Origin: an uncultured Collinsella sp.
Lineage (GTDB): Bacteria; Actinomycetota; Coriobacteriia; Coriobacteriales; Coriobacteriaceae
DNA: 10,999 nt
Direction of reading: 5' to 3'
NCBI GenBank assembly: GCA_902489515.1
Contig: CABUAL010000032.1
Coordinates: forward strand, 1-10,999
In this document: in pieces, positions 1 through 6,144 of the stretch
Layout: the number at the start of each line of letters is the position of its first letter
Position numbering within the stretch: position 1 is the first letter of the stretch
Made by a program: the position numbers and the translations under genes
Notes under the pieces: generated by a model
Database searches by the model: none
Told to the model about the DNA's origin: nothing
Seen by the model: only the letters and a program-made list of their open reading frames with translations

Positions 1-871
1 AGTGCGAGAGCTTGATCTGCTCGCGCTCAAAGCCGTCGAACTCCTTGTCCGTGAACACGCGGGTCATCTGACGTGCGCGGTCGGGACGGAAGTTGAAGAA
101 AATAGCCGCGTCGCCCTCGTGGATGCCCTCGTTGTGGGCAGCGAAGGGCTCGACGAACTCGTCGCCGCGCGGGTCCTTCTCGTAGTAGGCCTTGATACCG
201 GCAACGGGGTCGGTATCAGCATCGGACGCGTTGACCATGACGTCGTAGGCGCGCTGGATGCGCTCCCAACGGTTGTCGCGGTCCATCGCCCAATAACGGC
301 CCGAGACGGTGGCAACGCGAGCGTCGCAACCGGTCTCCTCGGAAATCTTGGCCAGGAAGGCGCAGAACTCACTCATGTAACCGGCACCGGACTGCGGGTC
401 AACGTCGCGGCCATCCATGAAGGCGTGGACGCGAACGGTCTTGACACCATGCTCGGCAGCCATCTTGACCAGAGCCTCGACGTGGTTCATGTGGGAGTGA
501 ACGCCGCCAGGGCTCATAAGGCCCATGAGGTGGAGAGTCTTGCCGTCAGCCTTGACATCGTCCATGGCCTTGACGAAAACCTCGTTCTTGGCGATGGAGC
601 CGTCCTTGATGGCATTGTTGATGCGCGAAAGCTCCTGGAACACGATGCGACCGGCACCGATGTTGAGGTGACCCACCTCGGAGTTGCCCATCTGGCCGTC
701 GGGAAGGCCCACGTCCTCGCCCGAAGCACCGAGCGTGGTGTGAGGATACTTCTCGTACAGGCCATCAAGGAAGGGCGTCTTGGCAGCGGCGACGGCGTTC
801 TCGCCATCAGCCGGAGCCAGGCCGCAGCCGTCCATGATAATCAGGAGCGCAGGAAGATGACGTTGTGCCAT
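1..871 (-). CDS. gpmI: 2,3-bisphosphoglycerate-independent phosphoglycerate mutase, C-terminal part beyond the window
   Basis: Cytoplasmic glycolytic enzyme that interconverts 3- and 2-phosphoglycerate through a phosphoserine intermediate, using two metal ions. About 290 residues are visible; the family is usually near 510, so the rest lies left of the window. The protein begins MAQRHLPALLIIMDGCG. D14 is the expected first metal ligand, and S64 in QMGNSEVGHLN (60-70) is the phosphorylated nucleophile. GGVHSH (122-127) and FMDGRDVDP (151-159) are substrate-binding signatures. The usual DGWG reads DGCG. The ATG is 5 nt after the tpiA stop, so its ribosome binding site (TAGGA) falls at the tpiA end and translation is probably coupled. 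It is the last visible gene of pgk-tpiA-gpmI. Recognition is secure; only the 3' end is unknown. Confidence 0.96.
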   Translation of the reverse strand, partial: MAQRHLPALLIIMDGCGLAPADGENAVAAAKTPFLDGLYEKYPHTTLGASGEDVGLPDGQMGNSEVGHLNIGAGRIVFQELSRINNAIKDGSIAKNEVFVKAMDDVKADGKTLHLMGLMSPGGVHSHMNHVEALVKMAAEHGVKTVRVHAFMDGRDVDPQSGAGYMSEFCAFLAKISEETGCDARVATVSGRYWAMDRDNRWERIQRAYDVMVNASDADTDPVAGIKAYYEKDPRGDEFVEPFAAHNEGIHEGDAAIFFNFRPDRARQMTRVFTDKEFDGFEREQIKLSH

Positions 872-876
872 ATGTC

Positions 877-1644
877 CTACTCGCCTGCCTTGACGACCAT
901 AGAGGCGAAGTCGGCAGCCTTGAGCGAAGCGCCGCCCACGAGGGCGCCGTCAACGTCGGGCTTGGCGACGAGCTCGGCGATGTTACCGGGCTTGGCGGAA
1001 CCACCGTAGAGAACGCGGATGCCGTTGGCGAGCTCCTCGCCGAACATCTCCTTGAGGGTCTCACGGATAGCGCCGCAGACCTCCTGAGCGTCCTCGGCGG
1101 TAGCGGTCTTGCCGGTGCCGATGGCCCAGATGGGCTCATAGGCGACGACGACCTGCTTGGGGCAGGTGATCTCAAGACCAGCAAGGCCAGCCTTGACCTG
1201 GTTCACGACGTGCTCGACATAGGTGCCGGCCTCGCGGACCTCGAGGGACTCGCCGCAGCAGAAGACGGGAACAAGGCCGGCGGCAACGAGAGCCTTGGCC
1301 TTCTTGTTCTGGTCCTCGTCGGTCTCGTGGAAGTAGTCGCGACGCTCGGAGTGACCGATGATGCAGTAGGTGCAGCCAGCGGACTTGAGCATGTCGCAAG
1401 AGGACTCACCGGTGAAGGCACCCTTGGCCTCCCAGTACACGTTCTGTGCACCGAGGGCGATGGGGGCAGCCTGAATGCGGTCATGAACCGTGGTGATGTC
1501 GATGGTCGGAGGGCAGACGAGTACCTCGACGCCAGCCGGAACCTCGGGCAGAGCCTGAGCCAGCTCGTCGGCGAGCTTGGCAGCCTCGGCGACGTCGTTG
1601 TTCATCTTCCAGTTACCAGCGATAAGAAGGGTGCGTTTAGGCAT
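877..1644 (-). CDS. tpiA: triose-phosphate isomerase
   Basis: Interconverts dihydroxyacetone phosphate and glyceraldehyde-3-phosphate in the cytoplasm. The 255-residue length is normal for the TIM barrel. Visible catalytic residues are N11 and K13 (AGNWKMN), H98 (IIGHSERR) and E170 (AYEPIWAIGTG). The phosphate-binding segment YGGSAKPGN is at 213-221. An in-frame ATG 60 nt upstream exists, but the chosen start directly precedes the conserved N-terminus and has GGAGG 9 nt before it. The start codon lies inside the end of pgk: the 8 bases ATGCCTAA hold both the tpiA ATG and the pgk TAA, which implies translational coupling. The protein is fairly cysteine-rich (eight Cys). gpmI follows after 5 nt. 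Confidence 0.98.
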   Translation of the reverse strand: MPKRTLLIAGNWKMNNDVAEAAKLADELAQALPEVPAGVEVLVCPPTIDITTVHDRIQAAPIALGAQNVYWEAKGAFTGESSCDMLKSAGCTYCIIGHSERRDYFHETDEDQNKKAKALVAAGLVPVFCCGESLEVREAGTYVEHVVNQVKAGLAGLEITCPKQVVVAYEPIWAIGTGKTATAEDAQEVCGAIRETLKEMFGEELANGIRVLYGGSAKPGNIAELVAKPDVDGALVGGASLKAADFASMVVKAGE

Positions 1645-2827
1645 CGAGAAGCGCCTCCACTCCGGGCAGGGCCTTACCCTCGACGAGCTCCATGGAAGCG
1701 CCACCGCCGGTGGAAATCCAGCTCATCTTGTCGGCCAGGTTGAACTTGTTGACAGCTGCGACAGAGTCGCCACCGCCGATGATCGAGGTGCAGTCGGCCT
1801 CGGCAACAGCCTCGGCGATAGCCTGGGTGCCGTGAGCGAAGTTGTCGAACTCGAAGACGCCCATGGGGCCATTCCAGAACACGGTCTTGGCGCCCTTGAC
1901 GGCCTCGGCGTAGAGCTCCTCGGTCTTGGGGCCGATGTCCATGCCCTCACGATCGTCGGGGATAGCGTCGGAAGCGACAACCTCGGGGACAGCGTCCTCG
2001 CCAAAGTGATCGGCAACGCGGTTGTCGATGGGGAGCAGGATCTTGACGCCCTTCTCCTCGGCCTTCTTGAGCATCTCGCCGGCGCGCTCGACCCAGTCCT
2101 CTTCCTTGAGGGACTGACCAACGGACAGGCCCTGAGCCAGGAAGAAGGTGTAGGCCATGCCGCCACCTATGATCAGGGTGTCAGCGGAGTCGATGAGGTG
2201 ATCGAGAACGCCGATCTTGGAGGAAACCTTGGAACCGCCGACGATGGCGACGAAGGGGCGCTCGGGCTCGGAGAAGATGCCGGTCAGCGTGTCGACCTCC
2301 TTCTCGAGCAAGAAGCCGGCGACGGCAGGCAGGTAAGCGGCGGGGCCCACGACGGAACCCTGGGCGCGGTGAGCGGTGCCGAAGGCATCGAGAACGAAGA
2401 CGTCACCATAGGAAGCGAGCTTCTTGGCGATCTCGGGATCGTTCTTCTTCTCACGCTTGTCAAAACGGACGTTCTCGAGAACGAGGACCTTACCCGGCTC
2501 GACGGCGGCGACAGCCTCAGCAGCCTTCTCGCCGTAGGTGTCGGCGACAAAGGCAACGTCGAGACCAGAGAGCTCAGCGAGCTTCTTGGCGACGGGCTCG
2601 AGGGACAGCTCGGGCTGGAAGCCGGTGCCCTCGGGACGACCGAGGTGGCTCATGAGGATGACGCGAGCATTGTGCTCAACGAGGTAGTTGATGGTGGGCA
2701 GGGCAGCCTTGATACGGGTGGTGTCGCCAACGACGCCATCCTTGATAGGCACGTTAAAGTCAACGCGGACGAGAACGCGCTTTCCGTCGACATCGATGTC
2801 GCGGACGGTCTTCTTGGTAAAGGCCAT
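1637..2827 (-). CDS. pgk: phosphoglycerate kinase
   Basis: ATP-forming step of glycolysis: 1,3-bisphosphoglycerate plus ADP gives 3-phosphoglycerate plus ATP. It has 396 residues, the usual length, and two Rossmann-like domains. The N-terminal substrate domain shows VRVDFNVP (20-27) and MSHLGRPEG (59-67). GGSKVSSKI is at 197-205, WNGPMGVFE at 318-326, and the C-terminal nucleotide domain has GGGDS (351-355) and GGGAS (374-378). Another in-frame ATG lies 36 nt upstream, inside a leader hairpin. The chosen start MAFTKKTV matches the family N-terminus and has GAAAGG 11 nt upstream, normal because AAAGG is the 5' end of the full ribosome binding site. It overlaps tpiA by 8 nt. A terminator separates it from gapA, so it may have its own promoter or depend on read-through. 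Confidence 0.98.
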   Translation of the reverse strand: MAFTKKTVRDIDVDGKRVLVRVDFNVPIKDGVVGDTTRIKAALPTINYLVEHNARVILMSHLGRPEGTGFQPELSLEPVAKKLAELSGLDVAFVADTYGEKAAEAVAAVEPGKVLVLENVRFDKREKKNDPEIAKKLASYGDVFVLDAFGTAHRAQGSVVGPAAYLPAVAGFLLEKEVDTLTGIFSEPERPFVAIVGGSKVSSKIGVLDHLIDSADTLIIGGGMAYTFFLAQGLSVGQSLKEEDWVERAGEMLKKAEEKGVKILLPIDNRVADHFGEDAVPEVVASDAIPDDREGMDIGPKTEELYAEAVKGAKTVFWNGPMGVFEFDNFAHGTQAIAEAVAEADCTSIIGGGDSVAAVNKFNLADKMSWISTGGGASMELVEGKALPGVEALLDA

Positions 2828-2850
2828 GTTTGCTTCTACCTTTCGTACGT

Positions 2851-2873
2851 GTCTGCCTCCCATTACGGCAGAC
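2851..2873 (-). promoter_or_regulatory. small hairpin in the pgk leader
   Basis: Perfect 7-bp inverted repeat, GTCTGCC (2851-2857) and GGCAGAC (2867-2873), around a 9-nt loop. It lies between the gapA terminator and the pgk ribosome binding site (GAAAGG, within 2838-2844), which it does not cover. There is no U-run after it, so it is not a terminator. It might shape or stabilise the 5' end of the pgk-tpiA-gpmI message; that role is inferred. Confidence 0.45.
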
Positions 2874-2878
2874 GATTT

Positions 2879-2884
2879 CTTATA
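2879..2884 (-). promoter_or_regulatory. possible -10 element of a pgk promoter
   Basis: Reads TATAAG on the minus strand, directly after the U-run of the gapA terminator. The best upstream -35 match is TTACAC (2904-2909), with a long 19-bp spacer that lies across the terminator hairpin. The location suits a promoter restarting transcription for pgk, but the match is weak and could be chance. Confidence 0.2.
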
Positions 2885-2930
2885 AAAAGGGCGCGACCCT
2901 AGGGTGTAAGCCCTATAAGGCCGCGCCCTT
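2884..2930 (-). terminator. intrinsic terminator between gapA and pgk
   Basis: In minus-strand reading, AAGGGCGCG pairs with CGCGCCCTT (2922-2930 with 2887-2895, 9 bp including the A-T ends) and runs into TTTTT (2884-2888). The 26-nt loop contains the perfect palindrome ACCCTAGGGT (2896-2905), which may form an inner helix. The T-run is clean only in the minus direction, so it serves gapA. It sits about 37 nt after the gapA stop and would set gapA output apart from pgk-tpiA-gpmI. Confidence 0.8.
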
Positions 2931-2967
2931 CTTTAGACGCTCAACGAGCTATTCGCTAAAAGCTAAA

Positions 2968-3993
2968 TTAAGCAACGAACTTCTCGAAGTACTTGATGGT
3001 GCGGACCATCTGAGAGGTGTAGGAGTTCTCGTTGTCGTACCAAGAGGTGACCTGAACGAGGGTCTGGCCGTTGCCGAGGTCAGAGCACATGGTCTGAGTG
3101 GCGTCGAAGATGGAGCCGTGGGTCTCGCCGACGATGTCGCGGGAGACGATCTGGTCCTCGTTGTAGGCGAAGGTCTCGGAGATGGTCTCGGCGTAGGCCT
3201 TCATGGCAGCGTTGACCTCGTCGACGGTGACCTTCTTGTCAACGACGGCGTAGAGGTTGGTCAGCGAGCCGGTCGGCGTCGGGACGCGCTGGGCGGCACC
3301 GATGAGCTTGCCGTTGAGCTCGGGGAGAACCAGGCCGATGGCCTTGGCAGCGCCCGTGGTGTTCGGGACGATGTTCTCGGAGCAGGCGCGGGAGCGACGG
3401 AAGTTGCCCTTGCGCTGCGGGCCGTCGAGCGGCATCTGGTCGCCGGTGAAGGCGTGGATGGTGGTCATGATGCCGGACACGATGGGAGCGAAGTCGTTCA
3501 GACCCTTGGCCATCGGGGCGAGGCAGTTGGTGGTGCAGGAAGCAGCGGAGATGATGTTGTCCTCAGCGGTCAGCGTCTCATGGTTGACGTTGTACACGAT
3601 GGTGGGCAGATCGCTGCCGGCCGGAGCGGAGATGACGACCTTCTTGGCGCCAGCGTTGATGTGGGCCTGAGCCTTAGCCTTGCTGGTGTAGAAGCCGGTG
3701 CACTCGAGAACGACGTCGACGTCAAGGTCGCCCCAAGGCAGGTTGTTAGCGTCGGCCTCCTTGTAGATCTTGATCTCCTTGCCGTCAACGGTGATGGAAT
3801 CCTCGCCAGCAACGACCTCGTGATCGCGAGCGTAGTTGCCCTGCGTGGAGTCGTACTTCAGCAGGTAAGCGAGCATATCGGGAGAGGTGAGGTCGTTGAT
3901 AGCGACGATCTCGGAGCCCTCATGACCGAACATCTGACGGAAAGCCAGACGACCGATGCGACCGAAGCCGTTAATAGCAACCTTTACTGCCAT
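2968..3993 (-). CDS. gapA: glyceraldehyde-3-phosphate dehydrogenase, NAD-dependent type
   Basis: Oxidises glyceraldehyde-3-phosphate with phosphate and NAD to 1,3-bisphosphoglycerate. 341 residues, normal length. The Rossmann motif NGFGRIG is at 8-14. D34 (AINDLT) is the residue that usually fixes NAD over NADP. The catalytic cysteine is C153 (ASCTTNC), with H180 ([10 protein letters not shown]). PNTTGAAKA (210-218) and SWYDNE (317-322) are also present. The start [11 protein letters not shown] is preceded by AAAGGAG with a 5-nt gap. An ATG 102 nt further upstream would add a tail that overlaps the promoter region and resembles nothing in the family, so it was rejected. The gene follows whiA across a 193-nt AT-rich spacer and ends in a terminator, so it is probably transcribed mostly as a single gene. 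Confidence 0.98.
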   Translation of the reverse strand: MAVKVAINGFGRIGRLAFRQMFGHEGSEIVAINDLTSPDMLAYLLKYDSTQGNYARDHEVVAGEDSITVDGKEIKIYKEADANNLPWGDLDVDVVLECTGFYTSKAKAQAHINAGAKKVVISAPAGSDLPTIVYNVNHETLTAEDNIISAASCTTNCLAPMAKGLNDFAPIVSGIMTTIHAFTGDQMPLDGPQRKGNFRRSRACSENIVPNTTGAAKAIGLVLPELNGKLIGAAQRVPTPTGSLTNLYAVVDKKVTVDEVNAAMKAYAETISETFAYNEDQIVSRDIVGETHGSIFDATQTMCSDLGNGQTLVQVTSWYDNENSYTSQMVRTIKYFEKFVA

Positions 3994-4065
3994 TGTGTCT
4001 CCTTTCGTAAGGCCCCCGCGAGCTACAGCGCCCGCCGTTGAGGCCCACAAACTAACCACTCGCCT

Positions 4066-4071
4066 AATATA
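4066..4071 (-). promoter_or_regulatory. candidate -10 element of the gapA promoter
   Basis: TATATT on the minus strand, just downstream of a run of eight A residues and about 70 nt before the gapA start codon. At 16-18 bp spacing there is no good TTGACA match (the best is TGAAAT), so the promoter would be weak or activator-assisted unless the A-run helps. It is placed by AT content and the position of nearby dyads. Confidence 0.4.
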
Positions 4072-4087
4072 CCTTTTTTTTGACTTG

Positions 4088-4111
4088 AATTTCACGAGAA
4101 TGCTCGAAATT
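4088..4111 (-). promoter_or_regulatory. dyad overlapping the presumed gapA -35 region
   Basis: Imperfect inverted repeat on the plus strand: AATTTC, AC, GAG, 4-nt spacer, CTC, GAAATT. Nine bases pair on each side, with a 2-nt asymmetry in the left arm. It covers the place where the -35 of the TATATT promoter would lie, a usual position for a repressor site. There is no GC-rich stem and no adjoining T-run, so a terminator is unlikely. The binding protein is unknown. Confidence 0.4.
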
Positions 4112-4127
4112 GAAAATCAAATTTACG

Positions 4128-4141
4128 TTAAAACGTTTTAA
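4128..4141 (-). promoter_or_regulatory. perfect 14-bp palindrome, operator-like
   Basis: TTAAAACGTTTTAA, perfectly symmetric around a central CG, about 60 bp upstream of the candidate gapA -10. A/T-flanked palindromes with central CG are typical of LacI/GalR/CcpA-type regulators, which insert into the central CpG; assigning that family is inference. The right half (GTTTTA, 4135-4140) can instead pair with TAAAAC at 4146-4151, so the hexamer occurs three times in alternating orientation. Confidence 0.45.
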
Positions 4142-4151
4142 AGAGTAAAAC

Positions 4152-4178
4152 AGCAGTTAAATCCGTATAGTAGCAGTT
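4152..4178 (-). repeat. pair of heptamer direct repeats upstream of gapA
   Basis: AACTGCT on the minus strand occurs at 4172-4178 and again at 4152-4158, exactly 20 bp apart (about two helical turns). The spacing would put two bound proteins on the same DNA face. It lies between the whiA stop and the palindrome at 4128-4141. Two copies of a heptamer can arise by chance in AT-rich DNA. Confidence 0.3.
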
Positions 4179-4186
4179 TCGCTCAA

Positions 4187-5116
4187 CTACCTGTTTGCTT
4201 CAATGAGCTTTTCAAGCCTCAAAACACGATGGTAGAGGGCCGACTTCGACAAGGGAGGGTCGGCCATCTCGCCCAGATCGCGCAGCGACAGATCGGGATA
4301 GCGCTCGCGCAGGTCGCAAAAGACCGCCAAGGCGTCCGGAAGCGTGTCGCGCAAACCTCGCTGTTCGAGCTCATCGATCAACGCAAGCTGATGCTGGGCG
4401 GCACCCGCACTTCTGGTCTGATTGGCCAGCTCGGCATTCACGCGACGGTTCACATCGTTCTTAACCAACTTGACCGCGCGCGCCTCCTCGATCTCGGCAA
4501 CGCTGCGCTTGGCACCAATCAGCTTTAAAAGATGCTCAATCTCCTCGGCACTCTTAATGTAGACAGCAAAGGACCCGCGCCGCGCGTTAACGCGCGCATG
4601 GACCCCAATCTGCTCCAATAGATCGCAAAGGCCCCGTGCATACTGCTCGCCCTGCACCGCGATCTCCAAATGAAAGTCGCCGCGGGGATCGGCCACGAAA
4701 CCGCCGGCGATGAGCGCGCCGCGAATGTAGGCAAGCCTGCAGCAGGGACGGGCAACGATGTGCCGGGGAACACCAGCGACGAGCCCTCCCCTACGGTCGA
4801 GAATGCCCAGCAGCACCAGAGCCTTATCCAAATCGGGCTGATCAGGCAAGGTGATGAGGTAGTTTCGAACCTTATGCAATACAGATTTACGGACGGTGAA
4901 CTCCGTTTTGAGCTTAAGGATACGATGCGTCAGCGTGATCATCGTGCGCGCGACGGCTCCCGTCTCAGTCGCAACCGTCAAACGATACCGCCCAGAGCCG
5001 GTAAGCGAGAGCGTACCGCTCACGCGCGTGAGGGCGGCAAGCGTCGACAAGTCGCAGTATTCACATTCGGGTTCGCAGCGCGCGAGCTCGTCACGCACCT
5101 CGGCGGTAAACGACAT
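4187..5116 (-). CDS. whiA: WhiA, DNA-binding protein with LAGLIDADG-like and HTH domains
   Basis: Conserved Gram-positive DNA-binding protein; it controls sporulation septation genes in Streptomyces and affects cell division and chromosome segregation in Bacillus. 309 residues. The N-terminal two-thirds corresponds to the degenerate homing-endonuclease (LAGLIDADG) fold, with the signature CCRLAYIRGALIAGGF at 125-140. The C-terminal helix-turn-helix is at about 277-301, with LRDLGEMADPPLSKSALYHR matching the family's LxELGxMxxPPxSKS pattern. The N-terminus carries closely spaced cysteines (C14, C18, C21). Its ATG is 6 nt after the rapZ stop and has only a weak ribosome binding site (AGG), so translation is likely coupled to rapZ. 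The neighbour yvcK is missing. gapA follows, as in many Actinobacteria. Confidence 0.97.
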   Translation of the reverse strand: MSFTAEVRDELARCEPECEYCDLSTLAALTRVSGTLSLTGSGRYRLTVATETGAVARTMITLTHRILKLKTEFTVRKSVLHKVRNYLITLPDQPDLDKALVLLGILDRRGGLVAGVPRHIVARPCCRLAYIRGALIAGGFVADPRGDFHLEIAVQGEQYARGLCDLLEQIGVHARVNARRGSFAVYIKSAEEIEHLLKLIGAKRSVAEIEEARAVKLVKNDVNRRVNAELANQTRSAGAAQHQLALIDELEQRGLRDTLPDALAVFCDLRERYPDLSLRDLGEMADPPLSKSALYHRVLRLEKLIEANR

Positions 5117-5122
5117 GCAGGC

Positions 5123-6043
5123 CTATGCTTTCGTGTTGGCGCGCGACAGGTCGCGGTGGGAAATGCTCACGTGATATTGGGCACCTTCCAAATAACGTGC
5201 CGTGGCCTCGGCGATGGCAACGCTGCGGTGTTGACCGCCCGTGCAACCGATGGCGATAGAAAGCTGCGGCTTGCCCTCCGCGATATAGCCGGGCATGACC
5301 GTATCGAGCAGCTGCGTCCAGGCCTTCCAGAACTCCTGGGTCTTGGGATGGTCCAGAACAAAGTCGGAGACTTTCTTATCGAGGCCGGTCATGGTGCGCA
5401 TCTCGGGATCGTAGAACGGATTGGGCAGGAAGCGGACGTCGATCATAATGTCCGCCTCGACGGGCATACCGTGCTTAAAGCCAAACGAGAACACGTGGAC
5501 GTCCATGAGCTGCTGGTCGGACAGCTCGGAAAATGCCATACGTAGCTTGTTGCGCAGCGCAGAGGTGCGCAGACGGCTCGTGTCGATAATCATATCGGCT
5601 CGGTCGCGCACGCCCTGAAGCTGCAGGCGCTCGCGCTGAATGGCATCGGCCGTAGTCTCCCCCGGCTTGGCAATGGGATGACGGCGGCGATTTTCGCTGT
5701 AGCGACGAATCAGCACCTCGTCAGAAGCCTCCAGGAACACGATGTCGCAGCTCATCTCGCGCTCTTCGAGCGCGGCGACCGCATCGAGCAACTCGTCAAA
5801 CAGTCCCTGGCTACGCAAATCGCAGGTGACGGCGAGATGCCTGCCCACGCCCGTATTGATGCCGACGAGCTCGGCAAGCTGGGCGATGAGACGCGGAGGC
5901 AGGTTATCAATGCAAAAATAGCCCATGTCCTCGAACACGTGCATGGCCTGTGTGCGGCCCGATCCGGACATTCCGGTGATGATAACGATATCGGGGATGC
6001 GCTCCGAGCGCTCCGCCGCATCCATGGCATCTCCCTTTTGCAT
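5123..6043 (-). CDS. rapZ: RapZ/YvcJ family nucleotide-binding protein
   Basis: In E. coli RapZ senses glucosamine-6-phosphate and delivers the small RNA GlmZ to RNase E; in Gram-positives the role is less clear (GTPase/ATPase activity, effects on competence and the cell envelope). 306 residues from this start. Walker A GMSGSGRTQ is at 24-32, with Arg30 in place of the usual Lys, a change I recall in actinobacterial homologues. EDMGYFCIDNLPP is at 38-50 and VFLEASDEVLIRRY at 102-115. The C-terminal domain has GCTGGQHRSVAIAE (266-279). Two in-frame ATGs both have good sites: 6043 (GGGAGG, 6-nt gap) and 6025 (GGGAG, 5-nt gap, MDAAERSER). The stronger site decided the call. It is followed by whiA and preceded by a terminator-like hairpin. 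Confidence 0.95.
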   Translation of the reverse strand: MQKGDAMDAAERSERIPDIVIITGMSGSGRTQAMHVFEDMGYFCIDNLPPRLIAQLAELVGINTGVGRHLAVTCDLRSQGLFDELLDAVAALEEREMSCDIVFLEASDEVLIRRYSENRRRHPIAKPGETTADAIQRERLQLQGVRDRADMIIDTSRLRTSALRNKLRMAFSELSDQQLMDVHVFSFGFKHGMPVEADIMIDVRFLPNPFYDPEMRTMTGLDKKVSDFVLDHPKTQEFWKAWTQLLDTVMPGYIAEGKPQLSIAIGCTGGQHRSVAIAEATARYLEGAQYHVSISHRDLSRANTKA

Positions 6044-6049
6044 GTGTTG

Positions 6050-6055
6050 CCTCCC
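6050..6055 (-). promoter_or_regulatory. rapZ ribosome binding site abutting a hairpin
   Basis: GGGAGG on the minus strand, 6 nt before the ATG at 6043. It begins two bases after the U-run of the hairpin at 6064-6093. The site favours the 6043 start over the in-frame ATG at 6025, which has its own GGGAG. Confidence 0.7.
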
Positions 6056-6056
6056 G

Positions 6057-6093
6057 AAAACAAGCGCGGGACCCAGCAACCCGGATCCCGCGC
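6057..6093 (-). terminator. strong hairpin with U-run between nanE and rapZ
   Basis: In minus-strand reading GCGCGGGA (6086-6093) pairs perfectly with TCCCGCGC (6064-6071). One T-G and two C-G pairs extend the stem to 11 bp around an 8-nt loop, and TTGTTTT follows. This is a convincing intrinsic terminator for the nan-side operon. No room for a promoter remains between it and the rapZ ribosome binding site, so any message for rapZ must either read through it or begin upstream of it. It may therefore act as an attenuator. Confidence 0.75.
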
Positions 6094-6111
6094 GGTCAAT
6101 TGCCTATATTG

Positions 6112-6117
6112 AGTATA
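6112..6117 (-). promoter_or_regulatory. possible -10 element upstream of the rapZ hairpin
   Basis: TATACT on the minus strand in the short AT-richer patch between the nanE stop and the terminator-like hairpin. No convincing -35 is seen 16-18 bp upstream (that sequence is GC-rich). If used, the transcript would begin just before the hairpin and have to cross it. Confidence 0.2.
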
Positions 6118-6144
6118 CCGCCCCGAGCGGATACGAGGCCTGTC

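Noticed and set aside
2..1743. Plus-strand open frames opposite gpmI and tpiA
   Set aside because: The minus strand has clear GpmI and TpiA motifs over the whole span, so these are shadows in the antisense frame.
1577..4041. Long open frames on the plus strand, 300-440 codons, opposite tpiA, pgk and gapA
   Set aside because: They mirror highly expressed, codon-biased glycolytic genes at high GC, have repetitive low-complexity Gly/Asp/Leu/Val translations and match no family I know.
3994..4095. Extended gapA start 102 nt upstream
   Set aside because: It would add a basic tail unrelated to GAPDH, overlap the presumed promoter, and ignore the strong AAAGGAG site before MAVKVAING.
4079..4105. 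Plus-strand promoter starting with TTGACT
   Set aside because: No -10 match lies at 16-18 bp, and no plus-strand gene follows.
4187..5116. Homing endonuclease because of the LAGLIDADG fold
   Set aside because: WhiA retains the fold but not the catalytic acidic motif, and the C-terminal HTH and rapZ context identify WhiA.
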